From positions 1-28,124 of the forward strand of contig LWCA01000421.1 in assembly GCA_001642005.1 (NCBI GenBank): DNA of 28,124 bases. The letters run 5' to 3'. Each line of letters opens with the position of its first letter. Position 1 is the stretch's first letter. Shown one piece after another: positions 10,277 to 21,818 of the stretch. Below the pieces are notes generated by a model. That model made no database searches, was not told where the DNA came from, and saw nothing but the letters and a program-made list of their open reading frames with translations. The position numbers and the translations under genes are program-made. The DNA comes from Intoshia linei. Taxonomy: Eukaryota > Orthonectida > Rhopaluridae.

Positions 10277-11431
10277 TTAATGTATTAATCTATTATGTGA
10301 TAGCTGTGCTATAATAGCTTGATTTTGATTTGATAAATAATTATAATCACATTTAAGTAAAGTCCTACCCCAACAAACGCAATCATTTTCATTATTAAAC
10401 AATATAATAATTTTAAAATCAGTTTTATTAACGAGTAAATTTCGAGATAAAACATTTGAATTTGAACCATTATTTTGTTTATGAAATTGTCGTTTTTTAT
10501 TAGAATTTTGAAAAATTTTCGAAAAATGTTCCATATTAAAACAAGCCGGTGTACCGAAATCCAATTGAACAACCTGTGAACCAATATGAATGATGGCAAA
10601 GTCTAAAATGTAAATCAAATAATTTGTTTTATTATTCCATTTATAATATTTTTTATTCATTCTCCTATCAACATTTTTAGCATTTCTATTTTTGTTTATG
10701 TTTTTGTTGCAGTCTGAATTTTTCTTTTTACAATATTTACAAATTATTAGTAAATTTCCATGTAGTTTTAAATGCACAATTTTACACGTATTAATATTTG
10801 GTGACATTGCAATAAGAACATTTTTTTGTAATTTCGATTTGATAAAAGAATCTTGTAAATTAAATTTTATTACATTATTTTGTAAATTTTTCGGTTTCAG
10901 TTTATTGATTGTCGTACTACCAGTTTTAGCTGAAATTTTTGTTTTATTTAATTTTTCAGTTAAATTGTTGAAAATTAATTTTCGATGATTCAGTACAACA
11001 TATTTTTTTAATTTTTTAAATGTGCAATTTTTCATCAATTGGTTCCAAACTATACATTCTTTTCCAGATACTTCATATCTTATAATTTTGGGATACTTTG
11101 TACACAAGACAAAATATTGATAATTTAAATAATTTACAAGAATATTGGAGATTGATGCATTTTCAATTAATATTATGGAATCTGGTTCATTTTCTATTTT
11201 GCATTTATCTTCAATTTTAGTAGAGGTGTTGCCACAAGAGGTGAGATTTTTTATGTGTATACATGTTTTATTTTTCTTTAAATTGCATTTTTTACATTCT
11301 GATATACTAAATTTAAATATGTAATTGTTTTTTAGTTGTAAATAGCAAAGTTTTCTGTTTAGAAGAATGCATCCACTTTTTTTAAAGTCATCATTTGGGT
11401 TGTAGTAATTTATCAAACTTGGTATGTTCAT
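10277..11431 (-). CDS. Intronless 384-aa protein, two PH-like segments, Cys-rich
   Basis: An uninterrupted 384-codon frame, far longer than chance allows in this composition, with a good start context (AAAATGA at 11431) and AATAAA after the stop. I recognise no orthologue. Residues 16-135 follow a PH-fold pattern: KKSGCILL as first strand, a long insert, DSIILIENASI, YFVLCTK, RYEVSGKEC, then a helix with Trp129 (VWNQLMK). Residues about 205-360 repeat it: KLHGNLLIICKY, insert, VQLDFGTPACF, DFKIIILFNNENDCVCW with Trp354. The inserts carry Cys clusters: C46-x2-C49, C57, H59 and C66 in the first, and CKYC plus a further Cys in the second. Tandem PH proteins usually bind phosphoinositides or membranes; that role is inference here. 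No signal peptide or membrane span is seen. It is the only intronless gene among spliced neighbours, so a retrocopy origin is possible. Confidence 0.72.
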   Translation of the reverse strand: MNIPSLINYYNPNDDFKKSGCILLNRKLCYLQLKNNYIFKFSISECKKCNLKKNKTCIHIKNLTSCGNTSTKIEDKCKIENEPDSIILIENASISNILVNYLNYQYFVLCTKYPKIIRYEVSGKECIVWNQLMKNCTFKKLKKYVVLNHRKLIFNNLTEKLNKTKISAKTGSTTINKLKPKNLQNNVIKFNLQDSFIKSKLQKNVLIAMSPNINTCKIVHLKLHGNLLIICKYCKKKNSDCNKNINKNRNAKNVDRRMNKKYYKWNNKTNYLIYILDFAIIHIGSQVVQLDFGTPACFNMEHFSKIFQNSNKKRQFHKQNNGSNSNVLSRNLLVNKTDFKIIILFNNENDCVCWGRTLLKCDYNYLSNQNQAIIAQLSHNRLIH

Positions 11432-11618
11432 TTTATTTACATTATACTATATTTTAAGCATTCAATGTTAACTTCATTTATCATTATCGTGATATATACG
11501 AAGTTATGAGTATATTTATTACTTGTATTAATTAATTTGGAAATTTATTTTTGTAGCCTAAATGGTTTAATGTTTAAATAGTATTGGAAGAAGGGCAATG
11601 GAAGACAAGTTAAATCTT

Positions 11619-11975
11619 CACTTTATAAAAATTTCAGTCGAATTTTACCATTATTGCAAAGGATTGTAATATAAAAATGATATTAACAAAGTTTTTTTAG
11701 TTTCGTTGTTTAGTTTATTATTTAAATTTGAATGTTTTAATAAAAATGTTTTGAAAATGAAAATTTGAAATTTAAAAATTGCGTAGCAATGAAAAAAATT
11801 CCAAAAGAATGAATTATGTAGTTTTTTCACCCATATGTCTTTATTGTAAATGTGTAGACGTACAATGCACATTTTTTTTTGAAATTGTAAGATCAATATT
11901 TACATTTTATATTTTTGATTTTAATCGAAATATTTGAAAAATATTGGTTGATAATATATTAACAATTATTTTTCA
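11619..11975. repeat. Dispersed repeat, copy 1 (about 357 bp)
   Basis: It begins CACTTTATAAA and runs through TTTTACCAT.ATT, GGATTGTAAT, ATGTTTTGAAAATGA, CACCCATAT and GTAGACGT.CAATGCACA. A second direct copy lies at 19485-19848, roughly 80% alike by eye. No terminal repeats or coding sequence are evident; an 81-codon minus-strand frame inside it is not coding. Confidence 0.75.
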
Positions 11976-12351
11976 CCGGAAATGCGTAGATTTCTGGGGT
12001 TGAAATTTTGTATTTATATCAACTGGAATAAGCTCTATCAGAATAATTTTTTTTTTTTAATTTTCGGACCGTTAATTATTTCACATTTTTTGTTTTAATA
12101 AAATATTTCGGAAAAAAAAAAATATGAATACTAAAATGCTTTTTTGACCGTGAAGTCGTCACTTATTCGGATTGAAATTTTTTATGTGTGTTAACAGGAT
12201 ATAACTGTACCACCTGTAAATTTTTTTAAATTCTAGGGCTGTTTTGATTAAAAAAAGAAGGGTAATTTGGGGTTTTGGCGCTGAAGATATAATTTTTTTA
12301 AATTTAAATGTATGATAATGTTTATCATTTTAAAAAATAGGGACAACAGGG

Positions 12352-12709
12352 GTTTTTGACCCGTAAGATGTGAAATTGGGAGGTTGAAATTTATTTATTA
12401 TATGCCCCGAAAAAAACTGTAATTGAAACGTGGTCTTTAAAAAATTCTAAGAGTGGTAGTTATTTCAATAAAGTTTTTGACCCGTAAGATGTGAAATTGG
12501 GAGGTTGAAATTTATCTTATTATACGGTTTTTGACCCTTAAGATGTGAAATTGGGAGGTTGAAATTTATCTTATTATACGCGGAAAAAACTGTAATTGAA
12601 ATGTTATCTTTAAAAAAATCTAAGAGTGGTAGTTATTTAAATAAAGTGGAAAACACACACTGACAGACATACAAACAAAAATCGCGTAGCCTTTTATATA
12701 AGTTAGGAT
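12352..12709. repeat. Interspersed repeat with three tandem 43-bp modules
   Basis: Modules beginning GTTTTTGACCC.TAAGATGTG and ending GGAGGTTGAAATTTA occur at 12352-12393, 12473-12515 and 12527-12569. They are followed by CCCGAAAAAAACTG, GGTAGTTATTT and a tail with ACAGACATACAAACAAAAAT and CGCGTAG..TTATATAAGTTAGG. A shorter single-module copy lies at 27572-27754. More diverged relatives seem to precede it at about 11980-12340. The tail resembles 3' ends of retroelements that accumulate CAGACA repeats, but the class is unresolved. Confidence 0.7.
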
Positions 12710-13111
12710 GTCTAGAAAGTGTAGAAATTGAACTACACATTGTTATCGTAACTGAAATTATGGTAAGAATTCACTGTATTTATTTTTGCTACCAGAGAAC
12801 ACCCAGTTGACACAGCAACTTTGAATATTATGGTTACAAAACAAATAACTTATAAAACTAAATATTTTTTCGGTTGATCCGAAAATTCAGCTTAGGGCTT
12901 AAGTTTCTCGTAAAATAATCTTTCAAAAATAAGTAATTTATTTCATTTCATTGTAAAGGATTGGTATACAAGATAACTAAATCTCGAATATCAATATAAA
13001 TTTTTACATTATTGTATTGGAAATGATTAATTAATTAAAAATATTAATTTAATATCCGCTGTTGTAGTGAATTGTATTGGTTATTTTGTGTTGTAAATTG
13101 TTTGACTCAAA
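12710..13111. other. Probable STIM promoter / 5' UTR region
   Basis: About 400 bases of AT-rich DNA between the repeat block and the first STIM start codons. I see no gene or recognisable element. Confidence 0.35.
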
Positions 13112-13187
13112 ATGAATAGAATCTATAAATGTGTATTGTGTGTTTTTTTGTGTATAGTTTATGATGTGAATCATTCACGAATACTAT
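13112..13187 (+). other. Candidate alternative STIM first exon or uORF
   Basis: The ATG at 13112 opens a frame reading MNRIYKCVLCVFLCIVYDV, a plausible signal peptide. A donor at 13188 (GTAAAA) would leave phase 1, the same as exon 1 (13293-13353), so it could splice to exon 2 in frame. Without splicing it ends after 37 codons and would be an upstream ORF. Confidence 0.35.
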
Positions 13188-13292
13188 GTAAAATGATGAG
13201 AACTTTATATATTTATAATTAGTTTGCAATTACATTTTGTATTTTATGTCACAATAAAAATATTGATTTTAGTGAGTAAATTATGTAAAATA

Positions 13293-16200
13293 ATGAATTT
13301 CGTATTTTACATTTTATTTTATATAAATTATTGTAATTGCGATACAATTGAAGGTAATTCTAAAAATATAATTCAAATATTAATCTTTAAATAGAGATAA
13401 GTCATTTCATGACGTATTTCATGTTTTACATGCCAATTCTGTGTCAAATTGAATTATTTTAGGAAATTTTCAAATGTCTTACATTTTTATTTTTCAAATG
13501 ACTGATAAATTACAATCGTACTAGTAAGGCTAGATCTTTAAACTTTGTAATAATGACTAAGTTTTAATAATAACACTTTTTCTTTTTTTTGGTTTTAAAC
13601 ATGTTTAGCGTTTTGTTGAAACTGAGAATTCCCTAAACAAAATTTCAATATTCCTCCATTAACATATATCATTTATTTCTAATTATTACATGTACTCATT
13701 AAAATTTAGATGATATAAAATCTCAAATTGGATATTCAGAAATCAGCCTTATTCATGATTTGATAGACAAAGATAATGACGGAAATATGGATCCTGATGA
13801 AAGTAAAACGGTAATATAAATTTATATTAAAGTGCTATCGCGCTTATTACAAGCAATCACGCTTTTTAGAAATGTATAACAATTTTCATAGCAATTCAAA
13901 AGTCCAATTTTCGTAAAGTTAAAGTTATATTCAATAACATTATACTATACAACGTGTCCCGCTAAGTTAAATTAAGTTAAATAGGCTTGGCAAAGGGTGA
14001 AAATCAAAAATTGTTTCAGTTAAGCAAAGATTTTTTAATTAGAAAACAGTAATTTAAATAATGAAATTGTTTTATCTGATATTACAGAATGGAATAACTT
14101 TCAAGTTTTTATGAAATGGACATTGATTTTGACGAATATTTTCGCTCTGATGAAAATTTAACCACAAGAAACAATCAATTAAGTGAAGAAAATATCATTA
14201 ATAAAACTATTGAATCCCATCAGTCAAATAGTGATTTTACTGATACCTTTGACATAAAAGTTTGTTTAAATCGATTGAATTTCTTAAACAATCTTTACTA
14301 AAAAACCACACTTATCTCAAAATAAAAGAATGCTTAAATATTATAGAAAAATATTTCATTAATAATACCTAATTTTATAATAAAAAATACATTTTAATTA
14401 ACTTAATTGTAAAATTAAAAAAATATTGTGTTAAACTTGCATCTCGCAAAGTTAAATTTTCAATTTCATTAAATATCATCTATTTTTATGATTTTAACTG
14501 CATTTCTGACATTTTACATCATTTTGAAACAAGTTAAATCACGATTTATTTACTCCCAAAGTGCAATTTTCATTAAAATTTTCAATTTGACTTAGCGCGA
14601 TTGCATTGTATATTGTTTAATCTGGTTGGGTGTTTGTAAAATTTTATAAACAAATTATTGGCCCACCATTAGAAAAAAATTTTGTCATTTGGCCGGATGG
14701 TGAAAGATAGTCCCCACCCATTTTGTCTACCATAATACATTATAAATTTCAAAATGAAATGGTATGGTATGCCTAGTTTATAAATGATGAATACCAAATG
14801 AATAAAGAGTTGCAATACAAGACTTTAATGAAAAATCCAGATGAATATTCCGGCTTTTTACACAAATATGATTATTACATTACTAAAAATGAATTTTGGC
14901 AGTATTGGTTCAATAATACAGGTTTATATTTTGTGCTTCCAATGACATTTTAAATAAATTGACTAATCACATTAAGTGTCCTCGACAAAAATAGGGTACA
15001 TGTTAAATTTTAGCGATTAAAAACTTTTAAAGTATAAAATTGTCATTTCACCTCCAGAGCTAAACCAACTGTACTGAGACCCTCATAAGGAGGCTCGATA
15101 AAATTTTGTAAAATAAAATTTCAATTTCCAAATATTGACGATTCAAAAAAAATTGTGAAATTTTTCAACATCACAACGGGTTAATTTCATTCGCAGTAGA
15201 CAAGGTTGTCTCTTTTGATTCAAATTTAAATTATTACAAGTAAGGATTTCTTCGCGATTTTTTAACGACTTATTTATCAAAGCTACTAAAATTGAGTGTT
15301 TGGTGGCTAGATGTTTTTGAGATCGATTTGAATATTCGTGAAACAGTTTAATCAATCTATCAATCAGTTATCGAAAAATCTTTTTCTTTTTAAATTCATA
15401 TTGAATGGTTACTTTTCTGAAATGTATAAGTCACGTGATAGAAAATTAATACAAATTTATGTTTATTTACACAAATTCATATTCACAGTTCATATTGAAT
15501 GAAATTCATTATATACAGTATTCATATTGAACAGAAACAACTGTATGATAATAAATACATATAACGAAATGGAAGTAATTTTTAATCTAAGATTAACGCT
15601 TATATTGATAATTACAACTTTGGTCTCGTTTAAGATCCTTTAGGGTTTGTAACTAAGTAGATAAAAATTTATAATTGCATTTGTAGCCTATCGATGGACA
15701 AATGATGATATCATTGTATGGTTGGTAGATATTGTCAAACTTGGAGACTATACGAATATTTTTATTGAAAATAATATCACCGGTGCTTTAATTCCAAAGT
15801 ATATTTCTCATAATATATGTTTTTATTTAGATTTATGTTTTATAATTAACAAATTAATGTTAATCATAATAAATAACATAATAACATGTTAAATTGAATA
15901 ACAATAAATTGAAATTATTTATTAATCTTAAATAAGGTTTCATTTGGGACATTTTAATATTTTTAATAGTATGTTATGAATACTTAACGTATTTTATAGA
16001 TTAGCTGTCAATAAAACTTTTATTATCAAGGAATTAGGAATAAATGATATTAATCACGTCAAACGGATCAAAATAGTTTCATTGGGAACTATTTTGTTTG
16101 AAGGTTTATATATACATTATTATATAACTTTATAACATTTTTTTTATCAATTTGATTTTTCAAAAACCTTCCTGTTTTGTGTCTTTATTTTAATGTAGTG

Positions 16201-19200
16201 GTTTCCGATTGAGGTCCCTGGACCCCTAGGAGTCCACAACTAGTGATTGTACCGGGGAAAAAAAATCGGGACAAAATTCCCGGGATTTCCCAAATAAAAT
16301 TGAGACATACTGGTATTTGATTTATGTTTGTTATTAATATGATTATATTATAATATTTAAAATTTACCATATCAAAAATCCGATTTTACGAAATCTGATG
16401 AAAAAAATCCACTTCATAAAACCACAAATAAAAAATCTAATTTTCCAGCCCTTAATGGAAAAATATCCTTTTTCCAATACTTTTTTAAAAATTTCTTATT
16501 CCAACCACAAATTACTAACGCTTGACGGAATTATCCTATCTTTCCAATATTATTTTGAAACATATTATGCGTTGTTACGAACTGGAACGTTATCATCAAG
16601 ATTGTTAAAATTTAAGGAATCCCTTATGACCGTTCAGCCTACGTCAACACAAAATGAAAGAAATTTCTCTACTGCTTCTAATTTTGTTACAAAACATAGA
16701 ACGATTTTAAATGACGAATCTATCAATATTATGTGTTTTGAAATACTTTTTCAAAAATCTAAAATAAATAAATTTTTTTCTAATTAAATTTGTAAATTTC
16801 AATCTAGATTCGTGTTATTTCATTAATTAAATTTCTTTTTGTTTCTAAAATTAATTGAGGTCTCTAAAATTTTTAATGATTCTTTATTATACATGAATAA
16901 AAATTTTTTATTTTTCCTTTTTTATCTTCAATTAATTGAAATTTTTTTATATTTCAAAAAACCAATTTATTGCAATTAAATTGGATGCAATCAATTAATT
17001 TCAATCCCTGTCGTACACTATTTGAATCAGGAATTACTGTATTAATATAATGAAATATACTAATATTATATTATTTTTTTAAATTTTATTGTAGACCACA
17101 AAAAGAATAACAACATTTATACATACATCCTGATAACATGTCTGCTTGTTTGTATATGTTTGTGTTCTATACTTTATCTCAGATATTATAATTCCAAACA
17201 ACACTTGAAATTACTCTTTGATAAACTCACCGAATTGAAAAGATCTGAATCAGAATTAAAAATTCTTCAACAACAGTAATGCTCGTTATTTCAAGATTAT
17301 AAATTATATAGCAGGGCCCCATAGGGTGATCATTCAAAGATTTATCAATGATCATGTAATTAATATAGATAATTCTTTTTTGTATTCATAGATCATGTAG
17401 CGATATTTACATTTAATGATCCACCATAAAAGTTTGTGGAATTAGCAGTTCCGCATCTACCTTACCATGATAGCCTCTTCCGGTCTCATTTTTCAAACTG
17501 AGCATTAAAAAAATTGTATTCTTGAAGATCTTAACTATTTTATGTATTAAATTTAAAATTACAACTTAAGAGCCTTGTAGAAGTGACTAGGGATTATATA
17601 ATATGACTAGAATTTTATAATGTAAACGTAAATTGATAAAAATTAATTTTTATGGTAAAAATGTTAAATGTTAACAGTTTCTATAGAATAATGTTCTATT
17701 TGCAATTTTTTCAAATCAAATAGTTAGACAGATTGTTCTATTAGTGAAATTTAAGTTCTGAAAAACCCTTATGTTTTTATTTTTATCGTACGAAACTTTT
17801 CAATATACTTTAACAAATATTAAAAAACTAAAGTGTATAATTAAATTTCAACATAAAAATTACATTTTAGTCAATATAGTACTTTTAAACTTTAAAGTCG
17901 ATTTATGAAAAACTGTTTTTGCAGATGAAACATTATAACTAACACTGCGATTTGTTGGTGGTTTTTTTTAATTTTCAATGAAATGATCATGAATTGTACA
18001 TTTCGTTATGATAAAATATGAGTTTATTGATTATTTTGAATTTGTTATTAAATTTTATATAGGTATATTTAGACTTGAAATTGTTGAATCGGAAAAAGAA
18101 TTTGCCATTAAGCAAGGAATAAAAAGTCAAATTAATTTGTTAAAACAGGTACAAGCAGTTTGTTTATAAAAATCAGAGTTTACCATGAGACGACATTTAC
18201 TGTTATCCCCAATAAAACTTTTTTTGCCAATCAATACTAAAAAAACAGGGTACCAATGATAGATATTTATTAATATAATTTCGCTCCTGTGACACTGTCC
18301 ACTTTATCCATTTTCAGTTTGGTATATGATCATTTATCAATTTCAACTTTTTCCTAAATTTTTTGTCCCATTACATAAGAATTAAAAGAATTTTATAGAA
18401 TATTTTCTAATTTTTTCTCCAACATTGTTTCAAAAACACATTAATTAGAAAACCTGGTTACCGTATTTGAATAATGATATAAATAATGCAATGGTTCTTA
18501 TATAATGTAGTAAAATTTTTACATATTAATAATTCAAATAGAATAGTGACTCCAAATCTGAAACCCAAGAAATTAAAAAAATTGAATTACAAATATATTT
18601 ACAAATATGCCATGAAGTAGAACAAAATATGATTAATCAAATTAAAGATAAATTAACAAAAAAATTACAAAACACTAAACGAGAGGTTATTTTTTATATA
18701 ATTAATGGAAAATTTAATCAAATGGGGAATTTTTCATTGGTAATCGTTTAATTTCTATTTCAGGGTGATCACGATGTCTCGTTGGTCATACAACATTGTA
18801 CACGACTATAGTAAACGATTTTTATCCGCTCTAAGACATTTTAGTTTCATATTTTTTAATTTATTGTCTTACTGTTTATTTTGAAATTAAGGCTTTGTTC
18901 AAATTGACTGAAACATTAAGGGTTTGAGATTTGCGTGTAAAGTCATATTTATTTTTTAATTTTACTTTATCATATATTAATTCTCTTGATAGTGTGAAAA
19001 ATACAAAAGACGAAACAACTCATTTCTGAAAGGTTGGAGATTGCTACATGGTTCCCAAATAAATGATACATTTGAAAGTCTGACTAAAATAAAGTAATTT
19101 TTTAAAATGGTCATTTTTTTAATCTTTATATTTAATTTTAATAGAAAAATGTTTAATCAACACAAAATTATGATTGCCGAAAATGCTATTCGATGGAGTC

Positions 19201-19352
19201 GAATTGAAGATTTATGTGGTTATCAGATTGTTCAAAATGAAGGAATTGACTATCTTAAAAACTATTATAATAATAATTTTGTTCACTCAAGTATTTTTAT
19301 TGTTTATTATTTTATAATTATGGCTAGATTGAGTGTTATGTACTTTATATAA
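13293..19352 (+). CDS. STIM: STIM (stromal interaction molecule) calcium sensor, 10 exons, 410 aa
   Basis: Exons: 13293-13353, 13710-13810, 14777-14921, 15687-15798, 16000-16103, 17095-17275, 18073-18148, 18542-18685, 18993-19093, 19145-19352; all phases agree (1233 nt). STIM senses ER calcium and opens Orai channels at ER-plasma membrane contacts. Order: signal peptide 1-16; EF-hand with canonical loop DKDNDGNMDPDE (40-51); hidden EF-hand about 70-100; SAM about 104-172 (YRWTNDDIIVWL, KLAVNKT); membrane span 183-203; coiled coil 207-260; SOAR/CAD about 275-380, with CHEVE (283-287), basic EKYKRR (310-315), Trp323 where human has Phe394, and WSRIEDLCGYQIV (359-371). The coiled coil between membrane and SOAR is about 40 residues shorter than human CC1. 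The protein stops about 30 residues after SOAR, with no Pro-rich region or polybasic tail. A donor at 19291 (GTATTT) could replace the odd hydrophobic end with another exon. Confidence 0.93.
16196..17039. mobile_element. Decayed hAT element in STIM intron 5, 844 bp
   Basis: The left end (T)AGTGGTTTCCGATT and the right end, reverse complemented, CAGTAATTCCTGATT agree at 10 of 15 positions. The 8-base flanks TTTTAATG and TATTAATA match at 6 of 8. The right end shares GTACACTATTTGAA with the hAT end at 24795. Internally it keeps the C-terminal part of a transposase (16398-16787) and the AAAATCCAATTTTACC-type repeats seen in related elements. Confidence 0.75.
16398..16787 (+). pseudogene. hAT transposase remnant, C-terminal dimerisation domain
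   Basis: A 129-codon frame. Its second half reads SRLLKFKESLMTVQPTSTQN, then ERNFSTASNFVTKHRTIL, then NDESINIMCFEILFQ. This matches the conserved hAT C-terminal dimerisation motif (PaTSa.sERvFS.ag.i...Rs.L). The first half derives from the element's internal repeats. The N-terminal BED finger and catalytic core are absent, so it cannot be an active transposase. Confidence 0.82.
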
Positions 19353-19484
19353 ACTGCAGCTTACATGCAGATGGTTGACTTTACTTTTAATACACATTTT
19401 TTAATTGGTTGTAATAGCAAATTAACATCGAAAAGTAAATTATAATTTTGATATTTACTAAATATCAATAATTAACGGAATCAG

Positions 19485-19848
19485 CACTTTATAAACATAT
19501 TTCAGGTGAATTTTACCAATATTACAGAGGATTGTAATAAATATAAAAATGATAATAACAAAGTTGTATTACTTTTAGTAATCGTTGTTGTAGTGTTAAT
19601 TTAAAGCAAAATTAAGCAAAATGTTTTGAAAATGAGAATTTGAGATTTAAAAATTGCATAGCAATAAAAAAAATTCCGAAGGAATAAATTATATAGATTT
19701 TCACCCATATTTCTTTATTGGAAATGTTTAGACGTTCAATGCACATTTTTTTTGAAATTGTAGGATTAATATTTACATTTTCAATTTTTATTTTAATGGA
19801 AATATTTGAAAATTAATGGTTGAAAATATATTAAAAATTATTTTTTCA
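19485..19848. repeat. Dispersed repeat, copy 2 (about 364 bp)
   Basis: Direct copy of 11619-11975 with scattered substitutions and small indels. It begins CACTTTATAAACATATTTCA and ends in TTAAAAATTATTTTTTCA. It lies just after the STIM stop codon. Confidence 0.75.
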
Positions 19849-21418
19849 TATTATGACCAGAGTTTAGTTTTTGTTATAGCAAACAGTTTCCGGTTTCATA
19901 ATAACAATAATGATTCAATTCCTATTATTTTAAAATGAAGATGTTATTGAAATTTTTATTTTTTCAAAACGTATATTATCTCTGGATAAAAAGGTTATAT
20001 GGTCAAAAATGATGTTGGCTGAGTATCGGTTTACTAGTAACTTGTACTATTTTGTATAATTAATCAATATTAAATGTTAATTGTGAAGATTATATTGATA
20101 TTTTAATTTTTCATTTTACGTCCATTTGTAATTGTATCACATAGTTATATTATAAACTATCAAATATCAATTGAAATTTGACTATTGAGGTTTTTTATTT
20201 GTAGGTTTTGCATTTTGTAACTGAAACTATATATAATAATGTATATTATTTGTACATTGTACACAAAAATTGATTCATGCATTAAATATAAATATACTTT
20301 TCATTTAATCGGGATTGTCGTTTTATTATCATCATTTCAATTTATTTTATCATTTAGTACAGGCTTTTTAACATTCCACTGTGTTTAAAGTCATGTCTCC
20401 AAGACTTTTAAGTTTCAAATTAAGAGTGTATATTGAAAAAGTTTTAAAGGGTTAATATATAAGTTCCCTATATATTAAAGGCTTATATGGAGTTAAATTT
20501 TATTTCTGAAAGTATTGATAGATTTTCATATTTCAACATTTTGCTTGAAATATATAACATTAAATGGAGGTACATGTAAGTTATTAAAAAATAAAAATAT
20601 CAATTATATTAAAATTAAAATCTTGCTAAAATGAAGATAGTAAAACGATTGGGGAATATTATTTTTTTATATTTTCATGATTAATTGTACTTACAATTTT
20701 TCTTAATTGGTATGTTTAGGTGGAAGAAAAATGTTTGTGATAGGACAAGACTGAATTATGTGATTGTTTTACTTTTATATGCATTTGTACATTATTTCAT
20801 AAATTGTTGATTTTATTTGTTATTCTATTTATGTTAATGTTGTGTTTATTATTTGTTGTCCCATTGACCCATTTTCTCCTAATGTTACCATACAATATGT
20901 ATGGTCAAATATTAAAAGGTTAATAAATTTTATATTACGCAAAGTACATATTATGACTATGATTATGAGAACTAAAAATTATGACAAACATAGTAAAATA
21001 TAAAACTAGTTTCGGCTCAGTTATCTATTGTTTCTGATATTTTTATAACATTTCAACCACTATTTTAATATACTACATGCTATATTTATGTTATATTCAC
21101 TATTAAGCGTATACATATATAATTATTAAAACATTTCTACTTAAATCCAATTATTTTTAACTAAATCCAATTATTTTTACTAAAAATCAAAATTTACCAA
21201 CACTAACAGGAAAAATCCAGTTTTACCAACACTAAAAGGAAAATTCTAGTTTTACTAATACTATTACTACCATAGAATATTTCTAATTTTTTTGTAATAT
21301 GGTTTGTGGGTATAATATTGTATCTTAATATTTTAGTTTTATCTTGGGTCTGTAGTGGATGATATAACTCAAAAATAAAAATTCGATTTTTCCATAAATT
21401 AATGTAAATTTCATGGTC

Positions 21419-21818
21419 CAAATACTGATAAAGTTGCGTGTGATAAACACTTTGCATTTTTAAATTCAATTTTACCTTATTCATTTTTATTTTTAGTGAA
21501 AATTTTTATCAATGAGAAATAATTTTTATAAAATTATAAGAACTTTAAACATCTATAAAATAATAAGTAAACGAGGTAGAATTAAATTTAAACGTGCAAA
21601 ATGAACAACCAAACATGACGATCAACACAAGACCACTCAAAACATAACTACGGGATCTCATCGTAACATTCCAGTAAATAAAGTTATATTTTAGTTTTTG
21701 TAGAACATTTTTGTATGAAATTTTTAAATTGGCAAGCTTTTCCACTAAAAATTTTCAAAAATTTTTTTTTTTTTCATGATTATCATAAAACTATCACACG
21801 CAACTTTATCAGTATTTG
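21419..21818. repeat. Perfect 27-bp inverted repeat with 346-bp spacer
   Basis: The arm at 21419-21445 (CAAATACTGATAAAGTTGCG then TGTGATA) occurs exactly reversed at 21792-21818. Similarity stops sharply at both arm edges. It could be termini of a small element, or an inverted duplication of a short fragment. Confidence 0.75.

Noticed and set aside
10309-10988. 96-codon minus and 98-codon plus frames overlapping the PH-like gene
   Set aside because: They are shadows of the 384-codon frame in other phases, with low-complexity composition and no motifs.
15143-15355. 70-codon minus-strand frame in STIM intron 3
   Set aside because: No recognisable motif; length is within chance for this composition.
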